DNA of 45,000 nt from Desulfobulbaceae bacterium (GCA_024636345.1 JAGXHG010000013.1:1-45000); one strand, 5' to 3'. Numbered from the stretch's first letter, positions 27,880 to 36,641 are shown. Translations and numbers: made by a program. The notes: generated by a model not told the origin, from the sequence alone.

Positions 27880-28635
27880 ATGGCGTTATTGGAGGTTGAA
27901 AATCTGCATCGTCGTTTTGGCGGATTGCATGCGGTTAGTGATGTGTCGTTTCAGGTGGAGCCAGGCCAGATCAAGGCCGTAATCGGACCCAATGGGGCCG
28001 GTAAGACTACTCTGTTTAATCTGATCTCCGGTGCTCTGACCCCAAGTTCCGGTACTGTTCGCTTTCAGGGACGTGAAATCCAGGGGAAACAGCCTCACGA
28101 AATCGCGGTTCGAGGCATGGCCAGAACTTATCAGAATATCAAGATGTTTTCCGGCATGACGGCCTTGGAAAATGTTATGGTTGGTCGTCATATCCAGGGT
28201 CGGGCCGGATTTCTGGCCTCCATGTTCCATGCGCCATGGACCTGGCCCGAGGAAAAAGCGATCCGTCAGAAATCGATGGAACTGCTGGAGCTGCTGGAAA
28301 TAGCTGATTGTGCCCATGTCGAGGCCACCAGCCTTGCCTTTGGCCAGCAGCGGGCGGTGGAACTGGCCAGGGCGCTTGCCATGGAACCGTCTCTGTTGTT
28401 ACTGGATGAACCGGCTGCCGGTCTTAATATTTATGAAACTGCCGAGGTAGGACGACTGATCACTAGAATTCGTAATCTCGGGATTACGGTGTTGCTGGTT
28501 GAGCATGATATGTCACTGGTCATGGATATCTCTGATGAGATTGTGGTATTGTGTTTTGGTCAGAAAATAGCCGAAGATCTTCCGCCTGCCATCCAGAAGA
28601 ATCCGGAAGTTATCAAGATCTATCTTGGTGAATAG
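27880..28635 (+). CDS. livG: Branched-chain amino acid ABC transporter ATPase LivG
   Basis: Cytoplasmic ATPase subunit. Walker A GPNGAGKTT at about residues 37-45, Q-loop region YQNIKMFSGMTALENVMVG, a signature in the LivG form (LAFGQQRAVELARAL, with FGQQ in place of SGGQ), Walker B LLLLDEPAAGLN and switch His in LLVEHDMSLV. All are normal for LivG. ATG 27880 is chosen, with AGGAACGGT before it; the frame also opens earlier inside livM. Confidence 0.95.
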   Translation: MALLEVENLHRRFGGLHAVSDVSFQVEPGQIKAVIGPNGAGKTTLFNLISGALTPSSGTVRFQGREIQGKQPHEIAVRGMARTYQNIKMFSGMTALENVMVGRHIQGRAGFLASMFHAPWTWPEEKAIRQKSMELLELLEIADCAHVEATSLAFGQQRAVELARALAMEPSLLLLDEPAAGLNIYETAEVGRLITRIRNLGITVLLVEHDMSLVMDISDEIVVLCFGQKIAEDLPPAIQKNPEVIKIYLGE

Positions 28636-28685
28636 AAAAAGGGAGAAGGTTGCGCCTCTTATAAAGGCTTAAACTCTTTGGCATT

Positions 28686-29417
28686 ATGCTTAAAATCCGA
28701 AATCTGGAATCAGGGTACGGTAAGATCAAGGTCCTCAGGCATGTCTCCATGCATGTGGACAGTGGCGAGATTGTGACCATTATCGGAGCCAACGGGGCGG
28801 GAAAGACAACCTTGCTGGCCACCATCGCCGGTCTGGTCAAGGCCCAGGCTGGAGATATCGTCTTCCTGGAGCAGAACCTCTGTGTGCTTTCAGCGGAGAA
28901 AATTCCATTCCTGGGATGTGTGATGGTCCCTGAAGGCAGGCAGGTCTTTGCCACCATGAGCGTAGAAGAGAATCTCATTCTTGGTGCCCATGTCCTGCAG
29001 AAACAGGGACATCAGATTGTAGAAGAGCTACTGGATCACCAGTATGGACTTTTCCCGGTGCTGCGGGATCGCAAGGAACAGTTGGCCGGAACCTTATCCG
29101 GGGGGGAACAGCAGATGCTGGCCATGGGGAGGGCGCTAATGTCCAGACCGAAACTGCTAATGATGGATGAGCCGTCCACCGGACTGGCACCACTGATTGT
29201 CAAAGAGATCTTTCAGATCATTGTCAGGCTGCGTGATGAGGGCAAGACCGTGTTACTGGTTGAACAGAATGCCAGGGCCGCCTTGGCCATTGCCGATCGG
29301 GGTTATGTTCTTGAGACTGGCAAGGTAATATTACAAGGCCCTGCCGATGATCTGCTGAACAATCAGGATGTGCAGCGGGCCTATCTCGGACGGGAGAAAA
29401 TCGAGGAAACATCATAA
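28686..29417 (+). CDS. livF: Branched-chain amino acid ABC transporter ATPase LivF
   Basis: The second ATPase, 243 residues. Walker A GANGAGKTT, a family-specific VPEGRQVFATMSVEENL, signature TLSGGEQQMLAMGRALM, Walker B LLMMDEPSTGLAP and LLVEQNARAALAIADRGYVLETG at the end. The gap to livG is 50 bases and to the second paaK 52 bases. Completes a full livKHMGF set, which imports hydrophobic amino acids at the cost of ATP. Confidence 0.95.
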   Translation: MLKIRNLESGYGKIKVLRHVSMHVDSGEIVTIIGANGAGKTTLLATIAGLVKAQAGDIVFLEQNLCVLSAEKIPFLGCVMVPEGRQVFATMSVEENLILGAHVLQKQGHQIVEELLDHQYGLFPVLRDRKEQLAGTLSGGEQQMLAMGRALMSRPKLLMMDEPSTGLAPLIVKEIFQIIVRLRDEGKTVLLVEQNARAALAIADRGYVLETGKVILQGPADDLLNNQDVQRAYLGREKIEETS

Positions 29418-29469
29418 TGAGTTTTTTGTCACTATGTTGAAGTTTAACCCTTAAAAGCGATGGTTTATC

Positions 29470-30768
29470 ATGTACTGGCAACAGGAAAAAGAGTGTATGT
29501 CCAGGTCCGACCTGGAGCAGTTACAACTTGAGCGTCTGCAGTCAACCCTCTACCGGGTGGGCACCCATGTCCCGTTTTACCGGCAGAAGTTCAGGGAAAT
29601 GAAGCTTGATTTTGATAGTTTTAATTCTCTGGCGGATATCCATAAACTGCCATTTACCATGAAAAAGGATCTTCGGGATAGTTATCCCTATGGCATGTTT
29701 GCCGTGCCCCTGCGCGAGGTGGTGCGGATTCATTCCTCATCGGGTACCACCGGCATGGCAACAGTGGTAGGTTATACCCGCAATGATATTAAAAACTGGG
29801 CGGATCTGGTGGCCAGGATTCTGACTGCAGCCGGACTTACCGCCGATGATGTTATTCAGATTGCCTTCGGCTACGGTCTCTTTACCGGGGGATTTGGTCT
29901 GCACTACGGGGCGGAACGGCTGGGAGCCTCGGTTATTCCAATCTCTTCCGGCAACACCAAACGTCAGATTCAGATTATGCAGGATTTTAAAACAACGGCT
30001 CTGGTCTGTACGCCTTCCTATGCCCTGAATATCGCCGATGTCATGCTGGATATGGGGATTAACCCCAGTGGCCTGTTCCTGAAGTTCGGTCTCTTCGGGG
30101 CCGAGCCATGGTCAGAGGCCATGCGCCGGGAGATCAATGAAAAACTGGGTATTCAGTCCACCGATAACTACGGTCTTTCTGAGGTGATGGGGCCGGGGGT
30201 GGCGGGTGAGTGCCAGGAGTGTAATGGCCTGCATATTAATGAAGATCATTTTTTGGTGGAGGTTCTTAATCCTGAGACTCTGGAACCGGTACAACCCGGT
30301 GAAATAGGGGAGTTGGTGATCACCACGCTGACCAAAGAGGCATTTCCGGTCATTCGTTACCGGACCCGTGACCTGACTCGACTGCTTCCCGAACCCTGTC
30401 CCTGTGGCCGTACCTTTACCCGGATGCACCGGATTCTGGGACGGACCGATGATATGCTGATCATTAAGGGCGTTAATATTTTCCCGACTCAGATAGAGTC
30501 GGTGCTCTTTGACATTGACGGCACCGCACCCCATTATCAGATTATTGTGGAGCGTGAAAATCATCAGGACCGAGCCACAGTTCTGATTGAGGTTAAGGAA
30601 TCCTATCTCTTTGATCAGATGAAGAAGCAGAGTGCCCTTATTGAGACCATCAAATCCCGACTTGCTTCGGAACTTGGTATCAGTGTGGCGGTGAAGCTGG
30701 TTGAGGAGAAGACCTTGCAACGCTTTGAAGGAAAGGCCCAGCGGGTTATTGATAAAAGAAAGATTTGA
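29470..30768 (+). CDS. paaK: Phenylacetate-CoA ligase, copy 2
   Basis: A 432-residue AMP-forming ligase clearly related to the gene at 22697, with the same motif order: [32 protein letters not shown] block, [35 protein letters not shown]. In the ATP loop GKP of copy 1 is GMA here, a change at a normally conserved Lys/Pro pair that might alter activity or substrate. It closes the ior-liv island, and no strong terminator was found after it. Copy number two suggests different aryl-acetates or different directions for the two enzymes (inference). Confidence 0.93.
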   Translation: MYWQQEKECMSRSDLEQLQLERLQSTLYRVGTHVPFYRQKFREMKLDFDSFNSLADIHKLPFTMKKDLRDSYPYGMFAVPLREVVRIHSSSGTTGMATVVGYTRNDIKNWADLVARILTAAGLTADDVIQIAFGYGLFTGGFGLHYGAERLGASVIPISSGNTKRQIQIMQDFKTTALVCTPSYALNIADVMLDMGINPSGLFLKFGLFGAEPWSEAMRREINEKLGIQSTDNYGLSEVMGPGVAGECQECNGLHINEDHFLVEVLNPETLEPVQPGEIGELVITTLTKEAFPVIRYRTRDLTRLLPEPCPCGRTFTRMHRILGRTDDMLIIKGVNIFPTQIESVLFDIDGTAPHYQIIVERENHQDRATVLIEVKESYLFDQMKKQSALIETIKSRLASELGISVAVKLVEEKTLQRFEGKAQRVIDKRKI

Positions 30769-30839
30769 GACCTACTTAATGTCCTAAGCCGCTGTCAAAA
30801 AATATTCTGAATGCCAGAGTAATCAAAATGGCATAAGGG

Positions 30840-30890
30840 GCCGTAACGAAATGATTATAAAAATGAAAGTTATCTCGCAACGGCTTCTGA
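30840..30890. repeat. Imperfect inverted repeat, possibly a dispersed element
   Basis: GCCGTAACGA (30840-30849) matches the reverse complement of TCGCAACGGC (30875-30884) at 8 of 10 positions. The end AACGGCTTCTGA (30879-30890) recurs at 36596-36607, and CGTAACGAAAT recurs at 3377-3387. It lies in the 197-base gap before rph. Confidence 0.4.
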
Positions 30891-30965
30891 ATTATTACAG
30901 GAGTGTGTCGCTTTAAGGCACGCTTCAATAAAAAATTTCCTTGACCCTTCGAACTATTTTTTATC

Positions 30966-31673
30966 ATGCGTCTAAATAACCGAGCTTCAGACAGCCTCCG
31001 GCCCGTATCTGTGGAATGGAATATCCAGCCCAGCGCTGACGCCTCCCTTCTGATCCGTACCGGCAATACCCATGTCATCTGCGGAGTATCTATTGAAGAG
31101 AAGGTTCCTCCTTTTTTGAAAGAGAGCGGCAGCGGCTGGATTACTGCCGAATACGGAATGTTGCCCTGTGCCACTTCCTCCCGCTACAAACGGGAAGGGG
31201 TGAGCGGTAAATCCGGGCGAACCCATGAGATCCAGCGCCTCATTGGCCGCAGTCTGCGGATGATGGTTGACCTGAAACAGCTTGGAGAGAGAACCCTGCG
31301 TGTGGACTGCGATGTGTTAAATGCCGATGGTGGAACCCGTACTGCCTCGATTTCAGGGGCAGCCCTTGCCGTCCGGGCGGCTTTTGTAAAAATGGTTGCC
31401 GATGGACGACTGGCCATTATGCCGGAGATAATGCCGATTGCTGCTATTTCTGTGGGGATTGTGGCGGGGGTGCCGCTTCTTGATCTGGATTATGCCGAAG
31501 ATTCACAGGCGGAGGCAGATGCCAATTTTGTGATGAGCGGCGATAACCACTGGATTGAGATCCAGTCCACTGCTGAAGGGGCACCTTTCAGTCATGATGC
31601 ATTTCTGCAGATGACCACCCTGGCCCAGAAAGGGATTCGGGAACTGTTTACCCTGTGGCCGGAGAAAGGATGA
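30966..31673 (+). CDS. rph: Ribonuclease PH family exonuclease
   Basis: A phosphate-dependent 3'-5' exonuclease that trims the 3' ends of tRNA precursors. The 235-residue protein has the RPH fold with [20 protein letters not shown], the phosphate/RNA site [15 protein letters not shown] near residue 85, and [24 protein letters not shown], a core strand of the family. The usual partner rdgB (XTP pyrophosphatase) is not adjacent. The N-terminus has only a short match to the canonical start, but family membership is clear. Convergent with the small gene at 31749. Confidence 0.9.
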   Translation: MRLNNRASDSLRPVSVEWNIQPSADASLLIRTGNTHVICGVSIEEKVPPFLKESGSGWITAEYGMLPCATSSRYKREGVSGKSGRTHEIQRLIGRSLRMMVDLKQLGERTLRVDCDVLNADGGTRTASISGAALAVRAAFVKMVADGRLAIMPEIMPIAAISVGIVAGVPLLDLDYAEDSQAEADANFVMSGDNHWIEIQSTAEGAPFSHDAFLQMTTLAQKGIRELFTLWPEKG

Positions 31674-31748
31674 AGGGTTCCCCTCTGCCTATGTAGCCTT
31701 ATTCCCCATGATATGAATAAGTCCTACGTATGTAAAAAAACGGTTATT

Positions 31749-32078
31749 TCAGATAATGTCGTCCACAATAAGTGTTTCTTTTCCGAGCTTTTGACGTATC
31801 TGCTGGCGCTGTCGAAGCTTAATCTGAGCATCGTGTGGAAGCTCTGTGGACATGATGATATTTTTACTTACCAGCAGATTGATGAGGTCTTCTAATATTC
31901 GCATTACCCCAACATCTGTTGATGCAAGGATGTGAATAATAGAGTCGTTTGTTTTTTCATGTAAGAGAAATTCGAGAATTTCATCATCCACCGCTTCTTT
32001 CAGTTCCATTCCCGGTGTGTCGGCTTCACGTCGTACCGCAACGATTTTTCCTTTTTGATCTCTTTCCACATAAAGCAT
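31749..32078 (-). CDS. Small conserved protein, related to the family mislabelled 'tryptophan synthase subunit beta'
   Basis: A 109-residue acidic protein starting MLYVERDQKGKIVAVRRE, with a central helix rich in Leu/Ile (DVGVMRILEDLINLLVSKNII) and a basic helical end (AQIKLRQRQQIRQKLG). It resembles from memory short proteins of Pseudomonas and other gamma-proteobacteria annotated as 'tryptophan synthase subunit beta', a name not supported by any PLP motif here. The start at 32078 has AGGAG 7 bases upstream; an earlier in-frame start at 32096 has none. No export signal. Function unknown. It stands divergent from the type I secretion operon, sharing its 290-base control region. Confidence 0.75.
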   Translation of the reverse strand: MLYVERDQKGKIVAVRREADTPGMELKEAVDDEILEFLLHEKTNDSIIHILASTDVGVMRILEDLINLLVSKNIIMSTELPHDAQIKLRQRQQIRQKLGKETLIVDDII

Positions 32079-32197
32079 CTCAGCACTCCTTTGCAACCAG
32101 ATAGTCCATGGCCGAAGCCAGAGACCGGAAACTAGATGAATTCTCTATCTTATATTGCTTTCCACTCAAGTCATCCATAGCAGATATACTATTAGAA

Positions 32198-32272
32198 AAA
32201 ATATATGGTGATATTTTCTTGCCGATATATTTGACGCTTCAATTTGTTGCTCCTATAATGCTACTATAGCAT
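32198..32272 (+). promoter_or_regulatory. Sigma70-type promoter with inverted repeats, for the type I secretion operon
   Basis: TTGACG (32231-32236) and TATAAT (32254-32259) are 17 bases apart, a near-consensus promoter with a leader of about 105 bases to the ATG at 32370. ATGCTA-CTA-TAGCAT (32258-32272) is a perfect inverted repeat overlapping the -10 and start site, a good place for a repressor. A further repeat AAAATAT-6-ATATTTT (32198-32217) lies just upstream of the -35. The ligand proteins are unknown; the LuxR-type gene downstream is one candidate. Confidence 0.75.
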
Positions 32273-32369
32273 ATCACTGGTGGGCTAAAAAGAGATAGTC
32301 TTAATCAATTGGTATTTGTATGTACAATTATAATAATGCATACCGTTTTAGATATTTCTGTGGAGATAG

Positions 32370-34538
32370 ATGACTGAACAAGAAACATCCAATAAACCAG
32401 AAGAATGGCATATCATAAATGACAGCGACAGTCATGATGACCCTCTTCTTGACTGCCTCGAAATTCTGGCCAGAATGCATGACCGTCCTATCTCAAGGAC
32501 GGTATTACGTGCCGGACTTCCCCTTGTTCATAATCGGCTGACAGTCGAGCTGGTCTCTCGGGCTGCGCGTCGAGCCGGCCTGTCCTCACGAATTCTCAAA
32601 CGCTCTCTTGATGAGTTTAACACGCATGAATTACCCGCCATATTGTTGCTGGAAAATCGACGTGCCTGTATAGCCACTAAAGCAGATTCCAGAGATGGTA
32701 CTATCGAAGTAATATGGCCGGAAAGTCACGGGACTAAGGTTATGTCTTGCCAAGAACTGGCCAGCGCATACACGGGATATTCAATTTTTATCAAACCCAA
32801 GTATCGTATTGACGATCGCGGCATGAATCATCCAGCTGATCGGTCGAAAAACTGGTTCTGGGGCACTGTTCTTACTTCCTGGCGTATTTACAGAGATGTT
32901 ATTATCGCCTCCTTTCTCATTAATGTTTTTGCCCTTGCCACCCCCTTTTTCATGATTAATGCCTATGATAGAATAATTCCTAATCTAGCTTTTGAAACAT
33001 TGTGGGTCCTTTCTGTCGGAGTTGCAATTATTTATTTTTTTGAGCTTATTCTGCGAGGATTGCGCGCTTATTTTGTTGATGTAGCGGGGAAAAAATCTAA
33101 CCTGGTTTTGTCGTCAATTCTCCTGGAAAAAGTTTTTGGCCTTCGTCTGGAGGCTCGCCCAAAGTCCATTGGTTCGTTTACCAAGCAACTTCAGCAATTT
33201 GAAAGTATACGCGATTTCATTACATCCTTTTCCATTACCGCCCTGGTAGATCTTCCTTTTGCCTTACTCGCACTCTTTGCCCTCTGGTATATTGGTGGGC
33301 GTCTGGTGTTGATTAGTGTTGTATGTATTGTGCTTATTCTCATCTATGCATTTATTATCCAGAGCCCTTTGAAAAAGTCCGTGGGTAAAACCCATAATGC
33401 AGAGGCCCAAAAAAATGCTATACTCGTAGAGGGACTGTCAGGTATTGAAACCATAAAAATCCTAGGGGCTGAAAGTAAGATTCAGCGTGCCTGGGAAGAT
33501 TCGGTGAGTTTTATTGCCACCTGGAGTGCGCGTACCCGATTCCTCTCCTCGTCAGTCGGGCATGTTGCCCATTTCCTGCAGAGTCTCTCTTTCGTTGCGA
33601 TAATTATCTTCAGTGTTTACATGATCTCTTGGGGAAAAATGACCGGTGGAGGGCTGTTCGCATGTATATTTCTCACTCGGCGTGCCACTGCGCCAATGAC
33701 ACAGGTCGTGAGCCTGATGACTCGTTTTCATCAAGCCAGAAATTCTCTTCAGACCTTGAATAAAATAATGGAACTCCCCTCTGAGCGTCCTGCAGAAAAA
33801 GTGTTCTTGCACCGGACGAATTTCAAGGGGGCCTTAACCCTTGAGAACCTTTCTTTTACCTATCCAGGCGATTCAACTGAAGTGCTAAGGAATATTAATC
33901 TGCAGATCAACCCTGGTGAAAAAGTAGGCATTATCGGCCCTATTGGTTCCGGCAAGACAACCCTTGGCAAACTTATTCTTGGACTCTACCAGCCGACAAA
34001 AGGAATGGTTGCGATGGATGGAACCGATATTCGCCAGATTGATCCAGCTGAACTGCGGAATTTTATCGGCTATGTCCCGCAGGACGTAGTCCTTTTTCAG
34101 GGCAGTGTTCGGGATAATATTGTTCTAGGTACCAGCGATATTGATGATTCAACGGTCCTGCGTGCTGCCAATATAGCCGGTGTGAGCCGGTTTGTAGAAA
34201 AGAATCCGAAGGGTTACGATATGCCGGTGGAAGAACAGGGGCGCAATCTTTCCGGCGGTCAAAGGCAAACTATAGCCATAGCCAGGGCGATCCTTCTTGA
34301 TCCTCCTGTTTTGGTCATGGATGAACCAACCAGTTCGATGGATAACAGAAGTGAGTCAATGATACGGGATAATATGTTGAAAATCCTACATAATAAAACA
34401 ACAATCATTATAACGCATCGAATATCATTATTGGAAATCGTTGATAGAATTGTAGTTATCAGCAATGAAACAATTGTGGCCGATGGAACCAAACAGCATA
34501 TTCTGGAAGCTTTGAAGAATGGTCATCTGTCGATATGA
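32370..34538 (+). CDS. Type I secretion permease/ATPase, LapB-like
   Basis: The inner-membrane ABC exporter of a type I secretion system, 722 residues. N-terminal residues 20-150 form a C39-peptidase-like domain without a catalytic Cys motif, as in LapB/RtxB-type exporters where it only holds the substrate. Residues ~165-440 are the membrane domain with six segments. The C-terminal ATPase has GPIGSGKTT (Walker A), YVPQDVVLFQGSVRDNI, NLSGGQRQTIAIARAI (signature) and VLVMDEPTSSMD (Walker B). GGAG precedes the ATG. It overlaps the adaptor gene by 4 bases. Its substrate, by analogy a large RTX adhesin, and the outer-membrane channel are not in the window. Confidence 0.93.
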   Translation: MTEQETSNKPEEWHIINDSDSHDDPLLDCLEILARMHDRPISRTVLRAGLPLVHNRLTVELVSRAARRAGLSSRILKRSLDEFNTHELPAILLLENRRACIATKADSRDGTIEVIWPESHGTKVMSCQELASAYTGYSIFIKPKYRIDDRGMNHPADRSKNWFWGTVLTSWRIYRDVIIASFLINVFALATPFFMINAYDRIIPNLAFETLWVLSVGVAIIYFFELILRGLRAYFVDVAGKKSNLVLSSILLEKVFGLRLEARPKSIGSFTKQLQQFESIRDFITSFSITALVDLPFALLALFALWYIGGRLVLISVVCIVLILIYAFIIQSPLKKSVGKTHNAEAQKNAILVEGLSGIETIKILGAESKIQRAWEDSVSFIATWSARTRFLSSSVGHVAHFLQSLSFVAIIIFSVYMISWGKMTGGGLFACIFLTRRATAPMTQVVSLMTRFHQARNSLQTLNKIMELPSERPAEKVFLHRTNFKGALTLENLSFTYPGDSTEVLRNINLQINPGEKVGIIGPIGSGKTTLGKLILGLYQPTKGMVAMDGTDIRQIDPAELRNFIGYVPQDVVLFQGSVRDNIVLGTSDIDDSTVLRAANIAGVSRFVEKNPKGYDMPVEEQGRNLSGGQRQTIAIARAILLDPPVLVMDEPTSSMDNRSESMIRDNMLKILHNKTTIIITHRISLLEIVDRIVVISNETIVADGTKQHILEALKNGHLSI

Positions 34539-35947
34539 AACAAGATCCTGAGATCAGAAAAAATCTACAGACTCCTAATAATGGGTCGACTGCTCGCTCC
34601 CTGGAAACGCAGAAGAAGAAAGGCCTCTTTTTTCAACAGAGCTCTGATGTGGATTTAATTACGGATATCCGCGTTTCGCTTTTGGCTCAGTCTCCACGAG
34701 GTGGCAGCATTATTCTCTGGATCATCCTTGTCGTGTTCTTTTGTGCTCTCGCCTGGGCTTATGTGGCGGAAGTGGAGGAAGTGACCAGAGCAAATGGAAA
34801 GGTTGTGCCTGCCCGGCAACTTCAGATTGTACAGAATCTCGAGGGGGGAATTCTCTCAGAGGTTCTGGTGAATATCGGTGATGTGGTTAAAGAAGGTCAG
34901 CTTTTGCTCCGTATTGATGAAAAACGATTTTCAGGTCCGTACCGGGAAAGTCGATTCAATTATCTTGCACTCAAAGCCCAGGTTGCACGATTACAGTCAG
35001 AGACATACAACACGCCCTTTGTGCTGCCGGACGAAGTGATGGCTGAAAATCCTGAGGTAGGTAATCGGGAAAAAGAGTTGTATGAATCAAGAAAGAAGGA
35101 ACTTGCGCAAACTCTAGGGGTGCTGGAGCAACAAAGTCTGCAGCGTGAACAGGAGATTACTGAACTTGAGGCCAAGGGTGCTGAGCTGGCACGGACTCAC
35201 TATCTGCTCCAAAAGGAAATTAACATGACCCAACCTTTGGTCAAAGGTGGGGCGGTTTCGGAGGTGGAATTCCTGCGCCTTCAGCGTCAGAGTAGTGAGA
35301 AGCAGGGAGAGATCACGGCTTCACGACTCGCTCTTCCCCGAGCAAAGTCCAAACTGCTGGAGGCGCAGAAAGGAATAACTGAAGCAAAACTCAAGTTCTC
35401 CAATACTGCCAAGAAGGAACTCAATGACGCCTATGCAAAACTTGAGGGACTTTCGGCTACCACAGTTGCTTTGGCCGACCGTCTGGACAGGACGGCAGTA
35501 ATCTCGCCTGTTCGGGGAATAGTAAATCAAATTTTTATCAACACTGTTGGTGGCGTCATTCAACCGGGCATGAACTTAATTGAAATTGTTCCACTGGAAG
35601 ATACTCTTCTGGTTGAGGCGAAAGTCAAACCCTCAGATATCGCCTTTCTCAGTCCTAACCTGAAGGCCACTGTAAAGTTCACGGCCTATGATTTCACTCT
35701 TTATGGCGGGCTGGAAGCGAAAGTTGAGCATATCAGTGCCGACAGTATCGTTGATAACCAAGGAAACAGCTATTATCTGGTTAATGTCCGTACAACTAAA
35801 AATTATCTTGGAACTAAAGACTCCCCCTTACCGATTATCCCAGGCATGGTAGCCTCTGTCGATATCTTGACCGGAAAAAAGCGCGTTCTTACCTACCTGA
35901 TGAAACCCATTTTTCGTGCTCAAAGTTTAGCTTTACGTGAGAGGTGA
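34535..35947 (+). CDS. Type I secretion membrane-fusion protein, HlyD family
   Basis: The periplasmic adaptor linking the ABC exporter to an outer-membrane channel. The 470 residues show a cytoplasmic tail, one membrane helix (about residues 65-85, IILWIILVVFFCALAWAYV), a lipoyl half-motif (RQLQIVQNLEGGILSEVLVNIGDVV), a long coiled-coil hairpin (residues ~130-310) and a beta-barrel end (PLPIIPGMVASVDILTGKK). This is the LapC/LapE-like order. It starts by an ATGA overlap with the exporter, so the two are made in fixed ratio. Confidence 0.93.
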   Translation: MKQDPEIRKNLQTPNNGSTARSLETQKKKGLFFQQSSDVDLITDIRVSLLAQSPRGGSIILWIILVVFFCALAWAYVAEVEEVTRANGKVVPARQLQIVQNLEGGILSEVLVNIGDVVKEGQLLLRIDEKRFSGPYRESRFNYLALKAQVARLQSETYNTPFVLPDEVMAENPEVGNREKELYESRKKELAQTLGVLEQQSLQREQEITELEAKGAELARTHYLLQKEINMTQPLVKGGAVSEVEFLRLQRQSSEKQGEITASRLALPRAKSKLLEAQKGITEAKLKFSNTAKKELNDAYAKLEGLSATTVALADRLDRTAVISPVRGIVNQIFINTVGGVIQPGMNLIEIVPLEDTLLVEAKVKPSDIAFLSPNLKATVKFTAYDFTLYGGLEAKVEHISADSIVDNQGNSYYLVNVRTTKNYLGTKDSPLPIIPGMVASVDILTGKKRVLTYLMKPIFRAQSLALRER

Positions 35948-35950
35948 TTT

Positions 35951-36559
35951 ATGACAATCGTGGTTAGTAGTGCAAACGCATCAACCCGAGAACGGTGGAA
36001 ACAGATTTTGCAGGATGATCATCAATTACTTGAGGTTACAAACGTTGCGGAATTGAAAAACATTGTCAAACATCAAGAAATAGAGCTCATACTGCTTCAT
36101 CGCTCTATGGTAGATATGAATCTCATTTCAAGCATAACGGAATCACGATGTTTTGTCCTCTCCGATATCCCGGATGATAATGAAGCGATCATGTTTCTCC
36201 GGCACGGAGCTGTTGGTTATACGAACACTTATACTTCTGCAGTGCGTCTTCGAGAGGCTGTCAATATTGCTATCAGCGGAAGGGTCTGGGTCGGTCAGAA
36301 ATTGATGCAGAAAATCATCCGAGGTACCACTCACCCTGTTGATCAAAAAAGAACGGAAATCCCTCCTGATGATAAACTGTCGGACCGTGAATGGGAAGTT
36401 GCCCTACTGGTAAGCAAAGGTAACTCAAATTTGGAAATCGCCGCGGAGTTGAATATTTCTGAGAGCACGGTCAAAGCACATATCAGCTCAATTTTTAAGA
36501 AAACGAAGACCGAAAGCAGATTGCAGCTGGCACTGTATGTCAAGACACTGACCGCCTAA
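35951..36559 (+). CDS. LuxR/NarL-type regulator with a degenerate receiver domain
   Basis: A 202-residue transcription regulator. Residues 1-115 resemble a receiver domain, but the strand that should end in the phosphoacceptor Asp reads ELILLHRSMVDMN, with His where Asp is expected, and the N-terminal acidic pair is also missing. The C-terminus is a clear LuxR helix-turn-helix: LSDREWEVALLVSKGNSNLEIAAELNIS-type sequence, then STVKAHISSIFKKTKT. It is probably phosphorylation-independent. The gene starts 3 bases after the adaptor stop (GAGGTGA ribosome site), so it likely controls the secretion operon or an unlinked adhesin (inference). Confidence 0.88.
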   Translation: MTIVVSSANASTRERWKQILQDDHQLLEVTNVAELKNIVKHQEIELILLHRSMVDMNLISSITESRCFVLSDIPDDNEAIMFLRHGAVGYTNTYTSAVRLREAVNIAISGRVWVGQKLMQKIIRGTTHPVDQKRTEIPPDDKLSDREWEVALLVSKGNSNLEIAAELNISESTVKAHISSIFKKTKTESRLQLALYVKTLTA

Positions 36560-36576
36560 GCTGTCGTACCAAAATA

Positions 36577-36607
36577 GCCGTAGCATCGATTTTGTAACGG
36601 CTTCTGA
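36577..36607. repeat. Short inverted repeat related to the one at 30840
   Basis: GCCGT (36577-36581) pairs with ACGGC (36597-36601), and the right end AACGGCTTCTGA (36596-36607) is identical to 30879-30890. Just before it, CTGTCGTACCAAAATAG (36561-36577) is repeated exactly at 39390-39406 inside the methyltransferase gene. A dispersed repeat family is possible; the stem is short, so a terminator is unlikely. Confidence 0.35.
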
Positions 36608-36641
36608 TAAAAGACACACACTCTTTAATCGCCGGGTATCC

